Shown one piece after another: positions 28,082 to 36,200 of a stretch of DNA of 45,558 nucleotides (within the stretch, counting starts at the first letter, position 1; each line of letters begins with the position of its first letter). The translations under genes were made by a program, and so were the position numbers. A model generated the notes under the pieces. That model ran no database searches and was not told where the DNA came from. It worked only from the letters and a program-made list of their open reading frames with translations. Origin of the DNA: Verrucomicrobiaceae bacterium (lineage in GTDB: Bacteria > Verrucomicrobiota > Verrucomicrobiia > Verrucomicrobiales > Verrucomicrobiaceae); contig CANIZT010000002.1 in the NCBI GenBank assembly GCA_947471905.1, positions 1 through 45,558 on the forward strand, given 5' to 3'.

Positions 28082-30267
28082 GATTCATCGCGCTATTGCT
28101 CTTCAGCCAGGCTGCCCTCGCGGAGATGCCGCCACGGGTCGTTCTTGAGCGTTATTGCGTGAGCTGTCATGACGCAGATGCAAAGAAGGGCGACCTTGAT
28201 CTCGAATCGATGCTTGGCGACGACATCACCAAGCACGCTGACACGTGGGAGTCTGTGGTCAAACAGCTCACCGCTCGCCACATGCCGCCCATCGGCAAAA
28301 AGCGGCCGGATGATGCAGGCTATGCTGAAGTGGTGGCCAAGCTGACGACCGAGTTGGATCAACAGCCACCGAATCCGGGCCATGCGCCGACCTTGCGTCG
28401 GCTCACGCGTGTGGAGTATCAGAATGCCGTGCGTGATCTGCTGGCGGTTGAATTTGATGCAAAGGCGGCTTTTCCCACTGACGAGATCAGCCATGGTTTC
28501 GACAACATCACTGTCGGCGATTTGTCACCCGCGTTGTTGGATCGCTACATCACCGCAGCACAGAAGATTGCACGTCAGGCGGTTGGCACTTCGGACAAAC
28601 CGGAGATCACCACCGTCCGTGTGAGACCGGACATCACGCAGGAGTATCATGTGCCCGGTCTGCCGCTTGGCACTCGCGGTGGCGTGCTGATTCCGCAGGT
28701 GTTTTCGCGTGAGGGCGACTACGACGTGCAAATCCGTCTCCAGCGTGATCGCAACGAACAGGTCGAAGGCATGAGCGGCGAGCATCAGTTGCAGCTCTTG
28801 CTCAATCGCGAGGTGCAGAGCGAGTTCACGATCAAGCCAGCGAAGGACAAGAACTACGAGAAGATCGACGCGCATCTCAAAGCGCGGCTGCACATCCCCG
28901 CAGGCAAGCATGATGTCGGCGTGACCTTCCTGCCCAAAGGATCGCCGGTGCTGGAGCGGCTGCGACAGCCGTATAAGGCCAGCTTCAACCTGCATCGTCA
29001 TCCACGTCTATCGCCCGCCGTTTATCAGGTGACTATCACGGGTCCCTATGATGCCAAGAGCGCTGGCGACACACCCAGTCGTCGTTTGATCTTCGGCATT
29101 GGCTCTACCGATGCCAAAGGGGTGCTCACGCCGATTTTGCGCCGCGCATGGCGTCGTCCGGTGACGGATGAAGATCTCGCGAGAGTGCTGCCTTTCGTGA
29201 ATGAAGCGAAGGACTTTGAAGCGGGCATCGAATCGGCCCTCGCGGCCATTTTGGTGAGCCGTGAGTTCCTGTTTCGCACGGAGACGAAGCTCGACGATGC
29301 CGCGCTGGCGTCACGCTTGTCGTTCTTCCTTTGGAGCAGCATTCCAGACGACGAACTGCTCTCGCAGCAACTTCTCGATGTCGAAGGCCCAGCCCGCCGC
29401 ATGCTGCGCGATCCGCGAGCGAAGGCGCTGGTGACGAACTTCGCCGATCAATGGCTGTATTTGCGCAATCTCGACGCCATCACACCCGATGCGCGCTTGT
29501 TCCCCGACTTCGATCACAACCTGCGCGAGTCGCTGCGCACGGAAACGAGCTTGCTCTTTGAAGACATGGTGAAAAGCGACCGCAGCGTGCTCGAACTCCT
29601 GCGCACGGACCGCACTTGGCTCAATGAACGCCTCGCCGCGCACTACGGCATTCCGCACATCTTTGGCGACCGTTTCCGCGAGGTGAAACTGGAGCATGAG
29701 TGGCAGCGAGGTGGTCTTTTACGCAACGGCAGCATCTTGACGGTGACCTCGTATGCCACGCGGACCTCGCCAGTGATTCGCGGGCACTGGATCTTGAAGA
29801 ATCTGCTCGCCTCTGAGCCACCCCCGCCACCGCCGAATGTGCCCGCGCTCGATGGCGTGATCTCCGAGTCATTGCCCATCCGCGAGCGCCTCGCCAAGCA
29901 TCGCGAAATGGCCGCATGCGCGAGTTGCCACAATCTCATGGACCCCGTGGGCTTCGCTTTGGAAAACTACGACGCCATTGGCCGCTGGCACGCCGAGGCC
30001 GATTCACGTGGCGGTTTCGCCGATGGCAGTGAGTTCGAAGGTGTGGCAGGCCTGGAAGACGTGCTGCTAAAGCGCCCCGAACTTTTTGTCACCGCCCTTA
30101 CGGAGAAACTCATGACCTATGCACTTGGACGTGGCTTGGAGCCCAGCGATGCGTCCGCCGTGCGAAGGATTGTCAAACGGGCCAAAGAGCACGATTGGAA
30201 GTTCTCTGAAATCATTGTCGGCATCGTGACCAGTGTCCCGTTTACCCTGAAATCCTCCGCACTATGA
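28078..30267 (+). CDS. Compact DUF1592-type planctomycete cytochrome protein
   Basis: The ATG at 28078 overlaps the previous stop and gives 729 residues, the shortest member here, with signal peptide MRFIALLLFSQAALA. A much longer open frame upstream lies inside the DUF1552 gene and is rejected. CVSCH is at residues 27-31, with DADAKKGDLDL after it and a RHMPPIGKKRP segment. DUF1587 is at about 105-165 (RRLTRVEYQNAVRDLL), followed by a beta-rich region at about 190-330. DUF1595, DUF1592 (ALASRLSFFLWSSIPDDELL), DUF1588 with the PPPPPPNVP linker and CASCH at 614-618, and DUF1585 (LTEKLMTYALGRGLEP) follow. The stop overlaps the next DUF1552 start, a direct one-to-one coupling. Confidence 0.93.
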   Translation: MRFIALLLFSQAALAEMPPRVVLERYCVSCHDADAKKGDLDLESMLGDDITKHADTWESVVKQLTARHMPPIGKKRPDDAGYAEVVAKLTTELDQQPPNPGHAPTLRRLTRVEYQNAVRDLLAVEFDAKAAFPTDEISHGFDNITVGDLSPALLDRYITAAQKIARQAVGTSDKPEITTVRVRPDITQEYHVPGLPLGTRGGVLIPQVFSREGDYDVQIRLQRDRNEQVEGMSGEHQLQLLLNREVQSEFTIKPAKDKNYEKIDAHLKARLHIPAGKHDVGVTFLPKGSPVLERLRQPYKASFNLHRHPRLSPAVYQVTITGPYDAKSAGDTPSRRLIFGIGSTDAKGVLTPILRRAWRRPVTDEDLARVLPFVNEAKDFEAGIESALAAILVSREFLFRTETKLDDAALASRLSFFLWSSIPDDELLSQQLLDVEGPARRMLRDPRAKALVTNFADQWLYLRNLDAITPDARLFPDFDHNLRESLRTETSLLFEDMVKSDRSVLELLRTDRTWLNERLAAHYGIPHIFGDRFREVKLEHEWQRGGLLRNGSILTVTSYATRTSPVIRGHWILKNLLASEPPPPPPNVPALDGVISESLPIRERLAKHREMAACASCHNLMDPVGFALENYDAIGRWHAEADSRGGFADGSEFEGVAGLEDVLLKRPELFVTALTEKLMTYALGRGLEPSDASAVRRIVKRAKEHDWKFSEIIVGIVTSVPFTLKSSAL

Positions 30268-31592
30268 GCACCTACACCACACGCAAGTCTCTCTCACGAC
30301 GCACGCTGCTGCGCGGCGTCGGTGCCACGCTGTCGCTGCCGTTTCTGGATGCGATGGTGCCTGCCGCTACTGCTGCATCGCGCACGGTTCAACCTGCGAA
30401 ACGACTCAGTTATGTGTTCATCCCCATGGGCTGCGATCAGTCGCGCTGGACGCCTGGGAGCAAGGACTCGCTGGATAAGCTTTCGCCGATCCTGAAGTCG
30501 CTCGATTCGGTGAAACAGCACTGCACCGTTGTTTCCAATCTCGAACTCGAGCCCGCATATCCCGGCACTCACGCGACCTCGAACGCGAGCTTCCTCAGTG
30601 CTGCCCGTGTGAAGCACACCGAGAGCAGCGACTACTACAACGGCACCACTGCGGATCAGATCGCCGCGAAGGCCATTGGTCAGCAGACACAGCTTCCATC
30701 GCTCGAACTCGCGATGGATTTGATGCAGGTCGTCGGCCAGTGCGACAACGGTTTCGCCTGCGTGTATCAAAACAACCTCTCCTGGTCCTCGCCCACCACG
30801 CCGCTGCCGGCTGAAGCGCATCCTCGGCTCGTCTTCGAGCAGCTTTTCGGTGATGGCGGAAACAGAGCAGACCGCGCAGCCGCATTGAAGCGCCGCGCCA
30901 GCCTACTCGACTTCGTCAAAGACGACATGACTCGTCTCTCGAAGCAACTCGGCCCGCAGGATCGTGATCGCGTGAACCACTACCTCGACAGCATTCGCGA
31001 GGTCGAGCGCCGCATCGAAAAAGCCGCTGCCGCCGTTGCTGAAAACGAGTTGCCCGATCTCTCACGCCCCACCGGAGTGCCTGCCAGTTATGCCGAACAC
31101 GCACGGCTCATGTTTGATCTGCAACTCCTCGCTATGCAGGGCGATGTCACCCGCGTGATCACCTTCCAGCTCGCCCGCGAGACCAGCAACCGAACCTACC
31201 CCGAGATCGGCGTCAGCGATCCACATCACCCACTCAGCCATCACGGCAATGATCCCGCGAAGATCGAGCGCATGTCGAAGATCAACGCCTTCCACGTCAG
31301 CCTCTTCGCCGAATACATCGCCAAGCTTGCCGCAACGAAAGAGGGCGATAGCACGCTGCTCGACAACAGCCTCCTCCTCTACGGCAGTGGCATGGGCAAT
31401 CCGAACGTCCACGACCATACGAACCTTCCCATCATCGTTGCTGGCGGAGCCAATGCCGGCGTGAAAGGCAACCGGCACCTCCGCAGCGAGAAGACCGTGC
31501 CACTTGCGAACCTGCACCTGACGCTGCTCGATAAAGCGGGAGTGAAGCTGGAGAAGTTTGGGGACAGCAGTGGAATCATCGAAGTGCTCTGA
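30264..31592 (+). CDS. DUF1552 (HXXSHH family) Tat-exported protein
   Basis: The 442-residue protein has a Tat signal (LSRRTLLRGVGATLSLPFLD) and the family landmarks: NLELEPAYPGTHATSNASFL, a helix with PQDRDRVNHYLDSIREVERRIE, and the intact signature HPLSHH at residues 322-327 followed by GNDPAKIERM. A YGSGMGNPNVHDHTNLPIIV block precedes the C terminus. The start overlaps the DUF1592 stop by four bases. Three bases after its own stop the ankyrin gene begins, so a transcription unit of at least five genes from 24081 is likely. Biochemical function is unknown for the family. Confidence 0.93.
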   Translation: MSTYTTRKSLSRRTLLRGVGATLSLPFLDAMVPAATAASRTVQPAKRLSYVFIPMGCDQSRWTPGSKDSLDKLSPILKSLDSVKQHCTVVSNLELEPAYPGTHATSNASFLSAARVKHTESSDYYNGTTADQIAAKAIGQQTQLPSLELAMDLMQVVGQCDNGFACVYQNNLSWSSPTTPLPAEAHPRLVFEQLFGDGGNRADRAAALKRRASLLDFVKDDMTRLSKQLGPQDRDRVNHYLDSIREVERRIEKAAAAVAENELPDLSRPTGVPASYAEHARLMFDLQLLAMQGDVTRVITFQLARETSNRTYPEIGVSDPHHPLSHHGNDPAKIERMSKINAFHVSLFAEYIAKLAATKEGDSTLLDNSLLLYGSGMGNPNVHDHTNLPIIVAGGANAGVKGNRHLRSEKTVPLANLHLTLLDKAGVKLEKFGDSSGIIEVL

Positions 31593-31595
31593 GAC

Positions 31596-33077
31596 ATGAG
31601 ATTGCACACCGCATTCGTCCTCGTTGCATTATCGCTCAACGTGTGGGCCGACCTGCCCACAGACGCTGAAAAGCAGAACTGGCTCGCAGTTTCGGCGCAA
31701 ATCAGCGCCAAAGCCGATCTCAGCGCTGTGCAGGCCGATGGTACCACAGCGCTGCATTGGGCCGCCTATCATGAGAAGGCGGACATCGTTGCTCAATTGC
31801 TCGCAGCAGGCGCAAAGGCGGATGCGGCGAATCGCTATGGCATCACGCCGCTATTGCTTGCCTGCCAAAACGGCAGCGAAGAGATCGTGCGGTCGCTTTT
31901 GAATGCGGGAGCGGATGCAAACGTGAAACATCGCGGTGATGAAACAGCGCTGATGATTGCCTCGCGCACAGGCAAACTTGGCGCGGTGAAGGCTTTGCTC
32001 GAAAAGGACGCGAAGGTTGATGCGGAGGATCGCGAAGACCAGACCGCGCTCATGTGGGCCGCAGCGGAAGGACACGCGGAGGTGCTCGAGTTGCTCATTC
32101 AAAAGGGAGCAGACGTGAATCATCGACTCAAATCAGGCTTCACCGCGCTGCTCTTTGCCGCACGCGAGGGAAAAGCCGCTGCGGTGCGAATGCTGCTCCA
32201 GCACGGTGCGGATGTGAAGGATGCCATTGTCACGGAAGAAAAAGCGGGAGGCCGTGACGCACCGCATGGCACCAGCGCGGTGCTTTTGGCGATGGAGAAT
32301 GGCCACTTCGAGCTAGCGATGGAGATCATCAAAGCGGGCGCTGATCCGAATGATATCCGCAGCGGCTTCACAGCGCTGCATGCGCTTACCTGGGTGCGCA
32401 AACCGCCGCATGGCGATGATGAATCCGGCCAGCCACCGCCGGACACGCATGGCAAGCTCACCAGCCTGGATTTCATCCGCGAGATCGTGAAAGCAGGTGC
32501 GGATGTGAATGCGCCGCTCGGCCCCAACGCGAGAGCTAAAGGTTTTGGTGCAATCAGTTTCAATAAAGCCACGCCTTTCCTTCTCGCCTGCCGCAATGCC
32601 GATCTGACGATGATGAAACTTCTCGTTGAACTCGGCGCGGACCCGATGCGTCCCAACGCCGACGGTTCCACACCGCTCATGGCCACCGCAGGTTTGGGAT
32701 GTTACGCACCCGATGAGGAAGCCGGCACGGAGGATGAATGCGTTGCCGCGTGCGACTACCTGCTCAGCCTCGGAGCCGACATCAATGCCGTGGATAAGAA
32801 GCACCAAACCGCCATGCACGGCGCCGCTTACAAAAGCCTACCGAAGGTCGCCAAACTCCTAGCCGCCAAAGGCGCGAAGATTGATGTCTGGAATCAGAAG
32901 AACGACAAAGGCTGGACCCCGCTGCTCATCGCGCAGGGCTTTCGCCCTGGAAACTTCAAGCCCAGCGTGCCCACCATCGAAGCCATCAGCCAGATCATGC
33001 TCGCCGCTGGTGTCACACCGCCACCGGCACCGGATCGTGATTCAGTGCCGAAGAAGAAGGGCTACAATCAGCAGTAA
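31596..33077 (+). CDS. Exported ankyrin-repeat protein
   Basis: The 493-residue protein begins with a signal peptide (MRLHTAFVLVALSLNVWA). From about residue 35 there are eight to ten ankyrin units, for example DGTTALHWAAYHEKADIVAQ, YGITPLLLACQNGSEEIV, GDETALMIASRTGKLGAV, DQTALMWAAAEGHAEVLE and SGFTALLFAAREGKAAAV. Two longer, looser units in the second half carry insertions (around GDDESGQPPPDTHGKL and DEEAGTEDECVAAC), and HQTAMHGAAYKSLPKVAKLL follows. It ends in a charged tail. A protein-binding scaffold outside the cytoplasm is the natural reading. It is three bases behind DUF1552, hence probably made with the DUF1592-DUF1552 proteins and perhaps binding them. Confidence 0.88.
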   Translation: MRLHTAFVLVALSLNVWADLPTDAEKQNWLAVSAQISAKADLSAVQADGTTALHWAAYHEKADIVAQLLAAGAKADAANRYGITPLLLACQNGSEEIVRSLLNAGADANVKHRGDETALMIASRTGKLGAVKALLEKDAKVDAEDREDQTALMWAAAEGHAEVLELLIQKGADVNHRLKSGFTALLFAAREGKAAAVRMLLQHGADVKDAIVTEEKAGGRDAPHGTSAVLLAMENGHFELAMEIIKAGADPNDIRSGFTALHALTWVRKPPHGDDESGQPPPDTHGKLTSLDFIREIVKAGADVNAPLGPNARAKGFGAISFNKATPFLLACRNADLTMMKLLVELGADPMRPNADGSTPLMATAGLGCYAPDEEAGTEDECVAACDYLLSLGADINAVDKKHQTAMHGAAYKSLPKVAKLLAAKGAKIDVWNQKNDKGWTPLLIAQGFRPGNFKPSVPTIEAISQIMLAAGVTPPPAPDRDSVPKKKGYNQQ

Positions 33078-33080
33078 TTC

Positions 33081-33136
33081 GGAAGCGACGGTGAAATCAT
33101 CGCAATCTGGGTCGCTTCCCGCCGTTTCATCGTCGC
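33081..33136 (+). promoter_or_regulatory. Leader with two mutually exclusive stem pairings before the sulfatase start
   Basis: The 59-base gap between the ankyrin stop and the sulfatase ATG holds a perfect 9-bp inverted repeat, 33081-33089 (GGAAGCGAC) with 33111-33119. It also holds a 12-bp pairing with one G-U, 33085-33096 (GCGACGGTGAAA) with 33125-33136 (TTTCATCGTCGC). Bases 33085-33089 are shared, so both cannot form at once. The second stem abuts the ATG at 33137 and would hide the ribosome-binding region. No T-run follows either stem. A translational switch is possible, and a decayed palindromic repeat is the alternative. Confidence 0.5.
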
Positions 33137-34600
33137 ATGAAGTCCCTGCTCATCTTCTTATCGTCATCCATCATCGCCGCGTCGTCCTTTGCGGCAAAGC
33201 CGAACATCCTGTTCCTGCTCAGCGACGATCATAGTTACCCATTCCTTAGCGCTTATGGCGATACCAATGTCAAAACGCCGACGCTCGACCAGCTCGCGGC
33301 GGAGGGGATGAAGTTCCACCGCTTCTTCACGGGTGCGCCGCAGTGTGTGCCCTCGCGGGCCACGCTCATGACCGGTCGCTCGCCCGTAGCCGCACGCATG
33401 ACGCGATTCTCCGCGCCGCTGCCTCGCGATGAGATCACGCTCCCGGAACTGCTTCGTGACAAAGGCGGCTACTTCACTGGCATTTGCGGACGCAGCTTCC
33501 ATCTCGATGGAGCGACCAAAATCGGCCAGGGCGCTGCGAATGTCTTCGAAGCGCACCACTTGAAGACCTTCATCGACCGCGTGGACTCGCTGAACACCTG
33601 CTCCGACAACGAAGTGGCCGGACAAGTCGCCGCGTTTCTCGACAAGAAGCCTGCGGACAAGCCCTTCTTCATGTGGGCGAACTTCAGCGACCCTCATCAC
33701 GCGTGGAACGCCCCCGCCGAGTTCCGCCCTGATCCCGCGTCGCTGAAAGTGCCCGCGCATTGGCCGGATCTGCCCGGCGTGCGCGAGCAGTTCGCCGACT
33801 ACTGCGCGGAGGTGAATCGCGTGGACCGCACCGTCGCGGGAGTGCTCGACGTGCTGAAAAAACGCGGCCTCATGGACAGCACGCTCATCGTCTTCTGCGG
33901 CGACAACGGCATGGCCTTCCCGCATGGCAAAGGCTCGCTCTACGATCCAGGCTCGAACGTGCCCTTCCTCGTCCGCTGGCCCGGCGTCGTGAAGCCCGGC
34001 GGCGATTCGCGTGCGCTCATCAGTGCGGAAGATCTCGCGCCCACGCTGCTCGCCGCCGCAGGACTCGAAGCTGGTGCCAAAATGAGCGGCGTGAGCTTTC
34101 TACCGCTGCTCAAAGGTGAAGCGCACACGCCGAGGAAGCATCTCTTCGTCGAGCGCGGCCCTCACGGCTCCGCGCCGGTGCAAGCCGACATGACCAATGC
34201 CGGTTACGACCTAGCCCGCGCCGTGCGCAGCGATCGCTTCAAGTTCATCTACAACTGCACTCCATGGATCCCGTATTCGCCCGTCGATTCCGCCGGAGGT
34301 CAGGCCTGGAAGCAAATGCAGGAGGCCAATGCCGCTGGAAAACTCTCGCCCGGCATGAAGGCGAGCTACTTCACCACTCCGCGCCCGGTTTATGAACTCT
34401 ACGACCTCGAAGCCGACCCCGCCGAGCTGAACAACCTCAGCGGCAAACCCGAACTCGCCGCCACCGAGCGCGAACTCCGCGCCGCCCTCGCCGAAAAGAT
34501 GATCCTCGACTGGGACTACCTCCCGTTGCCCGATCTGATGGAAGGCAAAGTTGGCGAAGGCGGCGGCAGGAAGGGCAAAGGCAAAGGGAAGAAGAAGTAG
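33137..34600 (+). CDS. Exported sulfatase (type I, formylglycine)
   Basis: The 487-residue protein has a signal peptide (MKSLLIFLSSSIIAASSFA). Sulfatase marks are in order: KPNILFLLSDDHS with metal-binding D30 and D31, APQCVPSRATLMTGRSP with the formylglycine cysteine C70, FFMWANFSDPHHAW, VFCGDNGMAFPHGKGSLYDP with the second aspartate-asparagine metal pair, and a C-terminal YELYDLEADPAELNNL block. It resembles heparan N-sulfatase-like S1 sulfatases acting on sulfated sugars, though the exact substrate is not readable. The C terminus is an unusual glycine-lysine tail (GGGRKGKGKGKKK). The gene is preceded by the two-way folding leader described at 33081-33136, which may control its translation separately from the upstream ankyrin gene. 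Confidence 0.9.
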   Translation: MKSLLIFLSSSIIAASSFAAKPNILFLLSDDHSYPFLSAYGDTNVKTPTLDQLAAEGMKFHRFFTGAPQCVPSRATLMTGRSPVAARMTRFSAPLPRDEITLPELLRDKGGYFTGICGRSFHLDGATKIGQGAANVFEAHHLKTFIDRVDSLNTCSDNEVAGQVAAFLDKKPADKPFFMWANFSDPHHAWNAPAEFRPDPASLKVPAHWPDLPGVREQFADYCAEVNRVDRTVAGVLDVLKKRGLMDSTLIVFCGDNGMAFPHGKGSLYDPGSNVPFLVRWPGVVKPGGDSRALISAEDLAPTLLAAAGLEAGAKMSGVSFLPLLKGEAHTPRKHLFVERGPHGSAPVQADMTNAGYDLARAVRSDRFKFIYNCTPWIPYSPVDSAGGQAWKQMQEANAAGKLSPGMKASYFTTPRPVYELYDLEADPAELNNLSGKPELAATERELRAALAEKMILDWDYLPLPDLMEGKVGEGGGRKGKGKGKKK

Positions 34601-34616
34601 CCGTGCTCTAAGATTT

Positions 34617-34629
34617 GGGCACTGTGCCC
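34617..34629 (+). other. Small hairpin before the radical SAM start
   Basis: GGGCA (34617-34621) and TGCCC (34625-34629) can form a 5-bp stem around a 3-base loop, four bases before the ATG at 34634. It has no T-run, so it is not a typical terminator. It may be chance, or it may reduce ribosome access. Confidence 0.25.
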
Positions 34630-34633
34630 GCCC

Positions 34634-36172
34634 ATGCCGGACATCGTCCTCGCCACGCTCAACGCGAAATACATCCACGCCTCCTTCGGGCTCCGCTATC
34701 TCATGGCGAACCTCGGTGAGTTGCGAGATCGCGCTTGCATGGCGGAGTTTGTGATCAATCAGCAACCGCTGGAGATCGTGGAGGTCATCTTGGCTCATGA
34801 GCCGCGCATCGTCGGCTTCGGCGTCTATATTTGGAACGTCGAGCAGACGACCGAAGTCGTGGCTTTGCTCAAACGCATCCGCCCCGAGATGATCATCATT
34901 CTTGGTGGCCCGGAGGTGTCGTATGAGACGGAGGGGCAGGAAATCGTCGTGCTAGCCGATCATGTGATCACGGGCGAAGCGGATGTGAAGTTCGCTGATG
35001 TTTGTCGTGGGCTTTTGAGTGGTGATTTGTCTCCACAGAAGGTTATCGCTGCTGAATTGCCTGCGCTGAACAATTTGGCGTCGCCCTACGACCTTTACAC
35101 GGACGAAGACCTCAAAAACCGCGTCATCTACGTCGAGGCCTCGCGTGGTTGTCCGTTCACGTGTGAGTTCTGTTTGTCATCGCTGGACATCCCGGTGCGT
35201 GCCTTTGCCACGGATGCCTTTTTGGCCTCAATGCAGAGTCTTTTGGATCGTGGGGTGAAGCAATTCAAGTTTGTGGATCGCACCTTCAATCTGCATTTAC
35301 CGACGAGTTCGGCCATTTTGCAGTTCTTCCTCGACCGCTGGCGCGAGGGGCTTTTTTTGCACTTTGAGATGGTGCCGGATCGTCTGCCGGAGCAGCTCCG
35401 CGGGCTCATCCGGCAGTTCCCGGCTGGCGCGGTGCAGTTCGAGGTCGGCATTCAGACTTTCGATGATGCCACGTCGAAGAACATCAGCCGCAGGCAGAAC
35501 CTCAATCGCTTGGAGGACAATTTCCGCTTCCTGCGCGAGGAAACCGGTGTTCACATTCATGCGGATCTCATCGTCGGCCTGCCGGGCGAGGGTATTGAGA
35601 GCTTCGGGCGCGGCTTTGACCGCCTCGTGCGTCTCGGGCCGCAGGAGATTCAAGTCGGCATCCTCAAGCGTCTGCGCGGCACGCCCATCGTGCGGCATGA
35701 TGATGAATACCGCATGATCTATGCGCCGCATCCGCCTTACGAGATTCTTTCCACGCGAGATATTCCCTTCGCCGACATGCAGCGCATGAGGCGCTTTGCC
35801 CGCTACTGGGACATCGTGGCGAACAGCGGCAACTTTGCGGGCACACTGAAGCTTTTGTGGCGCGATGGAGCGTCGCCCTTTGTCGAGTTCATGCGCTTCA
35901 GCGATTGGCTGCACACGACACTGCGGCGCACGCATTTGATCGCGCTCAATGTCATTGCGCAGAGTCTTTTCGATTTCCTCATTCAGGAGAATGCCGTGGA
36001 TCGCGAACTAGCGGCCAGTACGCTGGAAGCTGACTGGCACCGCACGCCGAGTCGTGAGGCGCTGAATCTTCGAGGCAAATCGTCAGTTGCCGAGGCACCC
36101 TCAGCAACAAGGGCGGCCCGCAGGCAATCTAGACACATGCAGTCCAAAGAAAACGACAAGGCAATGGTGTGA
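34634..36172 (+). CDS. B12-binding-domain radical SAM protein (DUF4080-type)
   Basis: This 512-residue protein has no signal peptide and is cytoplasmic. Residues 1-140 form a cobalamin-binding-like Rossmann region ([18 protein letters not shown], then [10 protein letters not shown]). The usual DxHxxG cobalamin histidine motif is not evident, as in many relatives. The radical SAM cluster motif CPFTCEFC provides C173, C177 and C180, and [22 protein letters not shown] and [12 protein letters not shown] follow the core barrel. The C-terminal part (about 370-470) matches the DUF4080-type extension, and the last 45 or so residues are low-complexity and basic. Family members are mostly uncharacterised. 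It stands alone, 33 bases after the sulfatase, and converges with the minus-strand DUF1592 gene. Confidence 0.88.
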   Translation: MPDIVLATLNAKYIHASFGLRYLMANLGELRDRACMAEFVINQQPLEIVEVILAHEPRIVGFGVYIWNVEQTTEVVALLKRIRPEMIIILGGPEVSYETEGQEIVVLADHVITGEADVKFADVCRGLLSGDLSPQKVIAAELPALNNLASPYDLYTDEDLKNRVIYVEASRGCPFTCEFCLSSLDIPVRAFATDAFLASMQSLLDRGVKQFKFVDRTFNLHLPTSSAILQFFLDRWREGLFLHFEMVPDRLPEQLRGLIRQFPAGAVQFEVGIQTFDDATSKNISRRQNLNRLEDNFRFLREETGVHIHADLIVGLPGEGIESFGRGFDRLVRLGPQEIQVGILKRLRGTPIVRHDDEYRMIYAPHPPYEILSTRDIPFADMQRMRRFARYWDIVANSGNFAGTLKLLWRDGASPFVEFMRFSDWLHTTLRRTHLIALNVIAQSLFDFLIQENAVDRELAASTLEADWHRTPSREALNLRGKSSVAEAPSATRAARRQSRHMQSKENDKAMV

Positions 36173-36175
36173 GGC

Positions 36176-36200
36176 AGTTGAAGTCGCAGCTTTATCAACT
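36176..36200. terminator. Weak hairpin between convergent genes
   Basis: AGTTGA (36176-36181) and TCAACT (36195-36200) form a 6-bp stem with a 13-base loop in the 27-base gap between the radical SAM stop and the stop of the minus-strand DUF1592 gene. There is no clear T-run on either strand. The position is right for a shared terminator, but the structure is weak. Confidence 0.25.
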
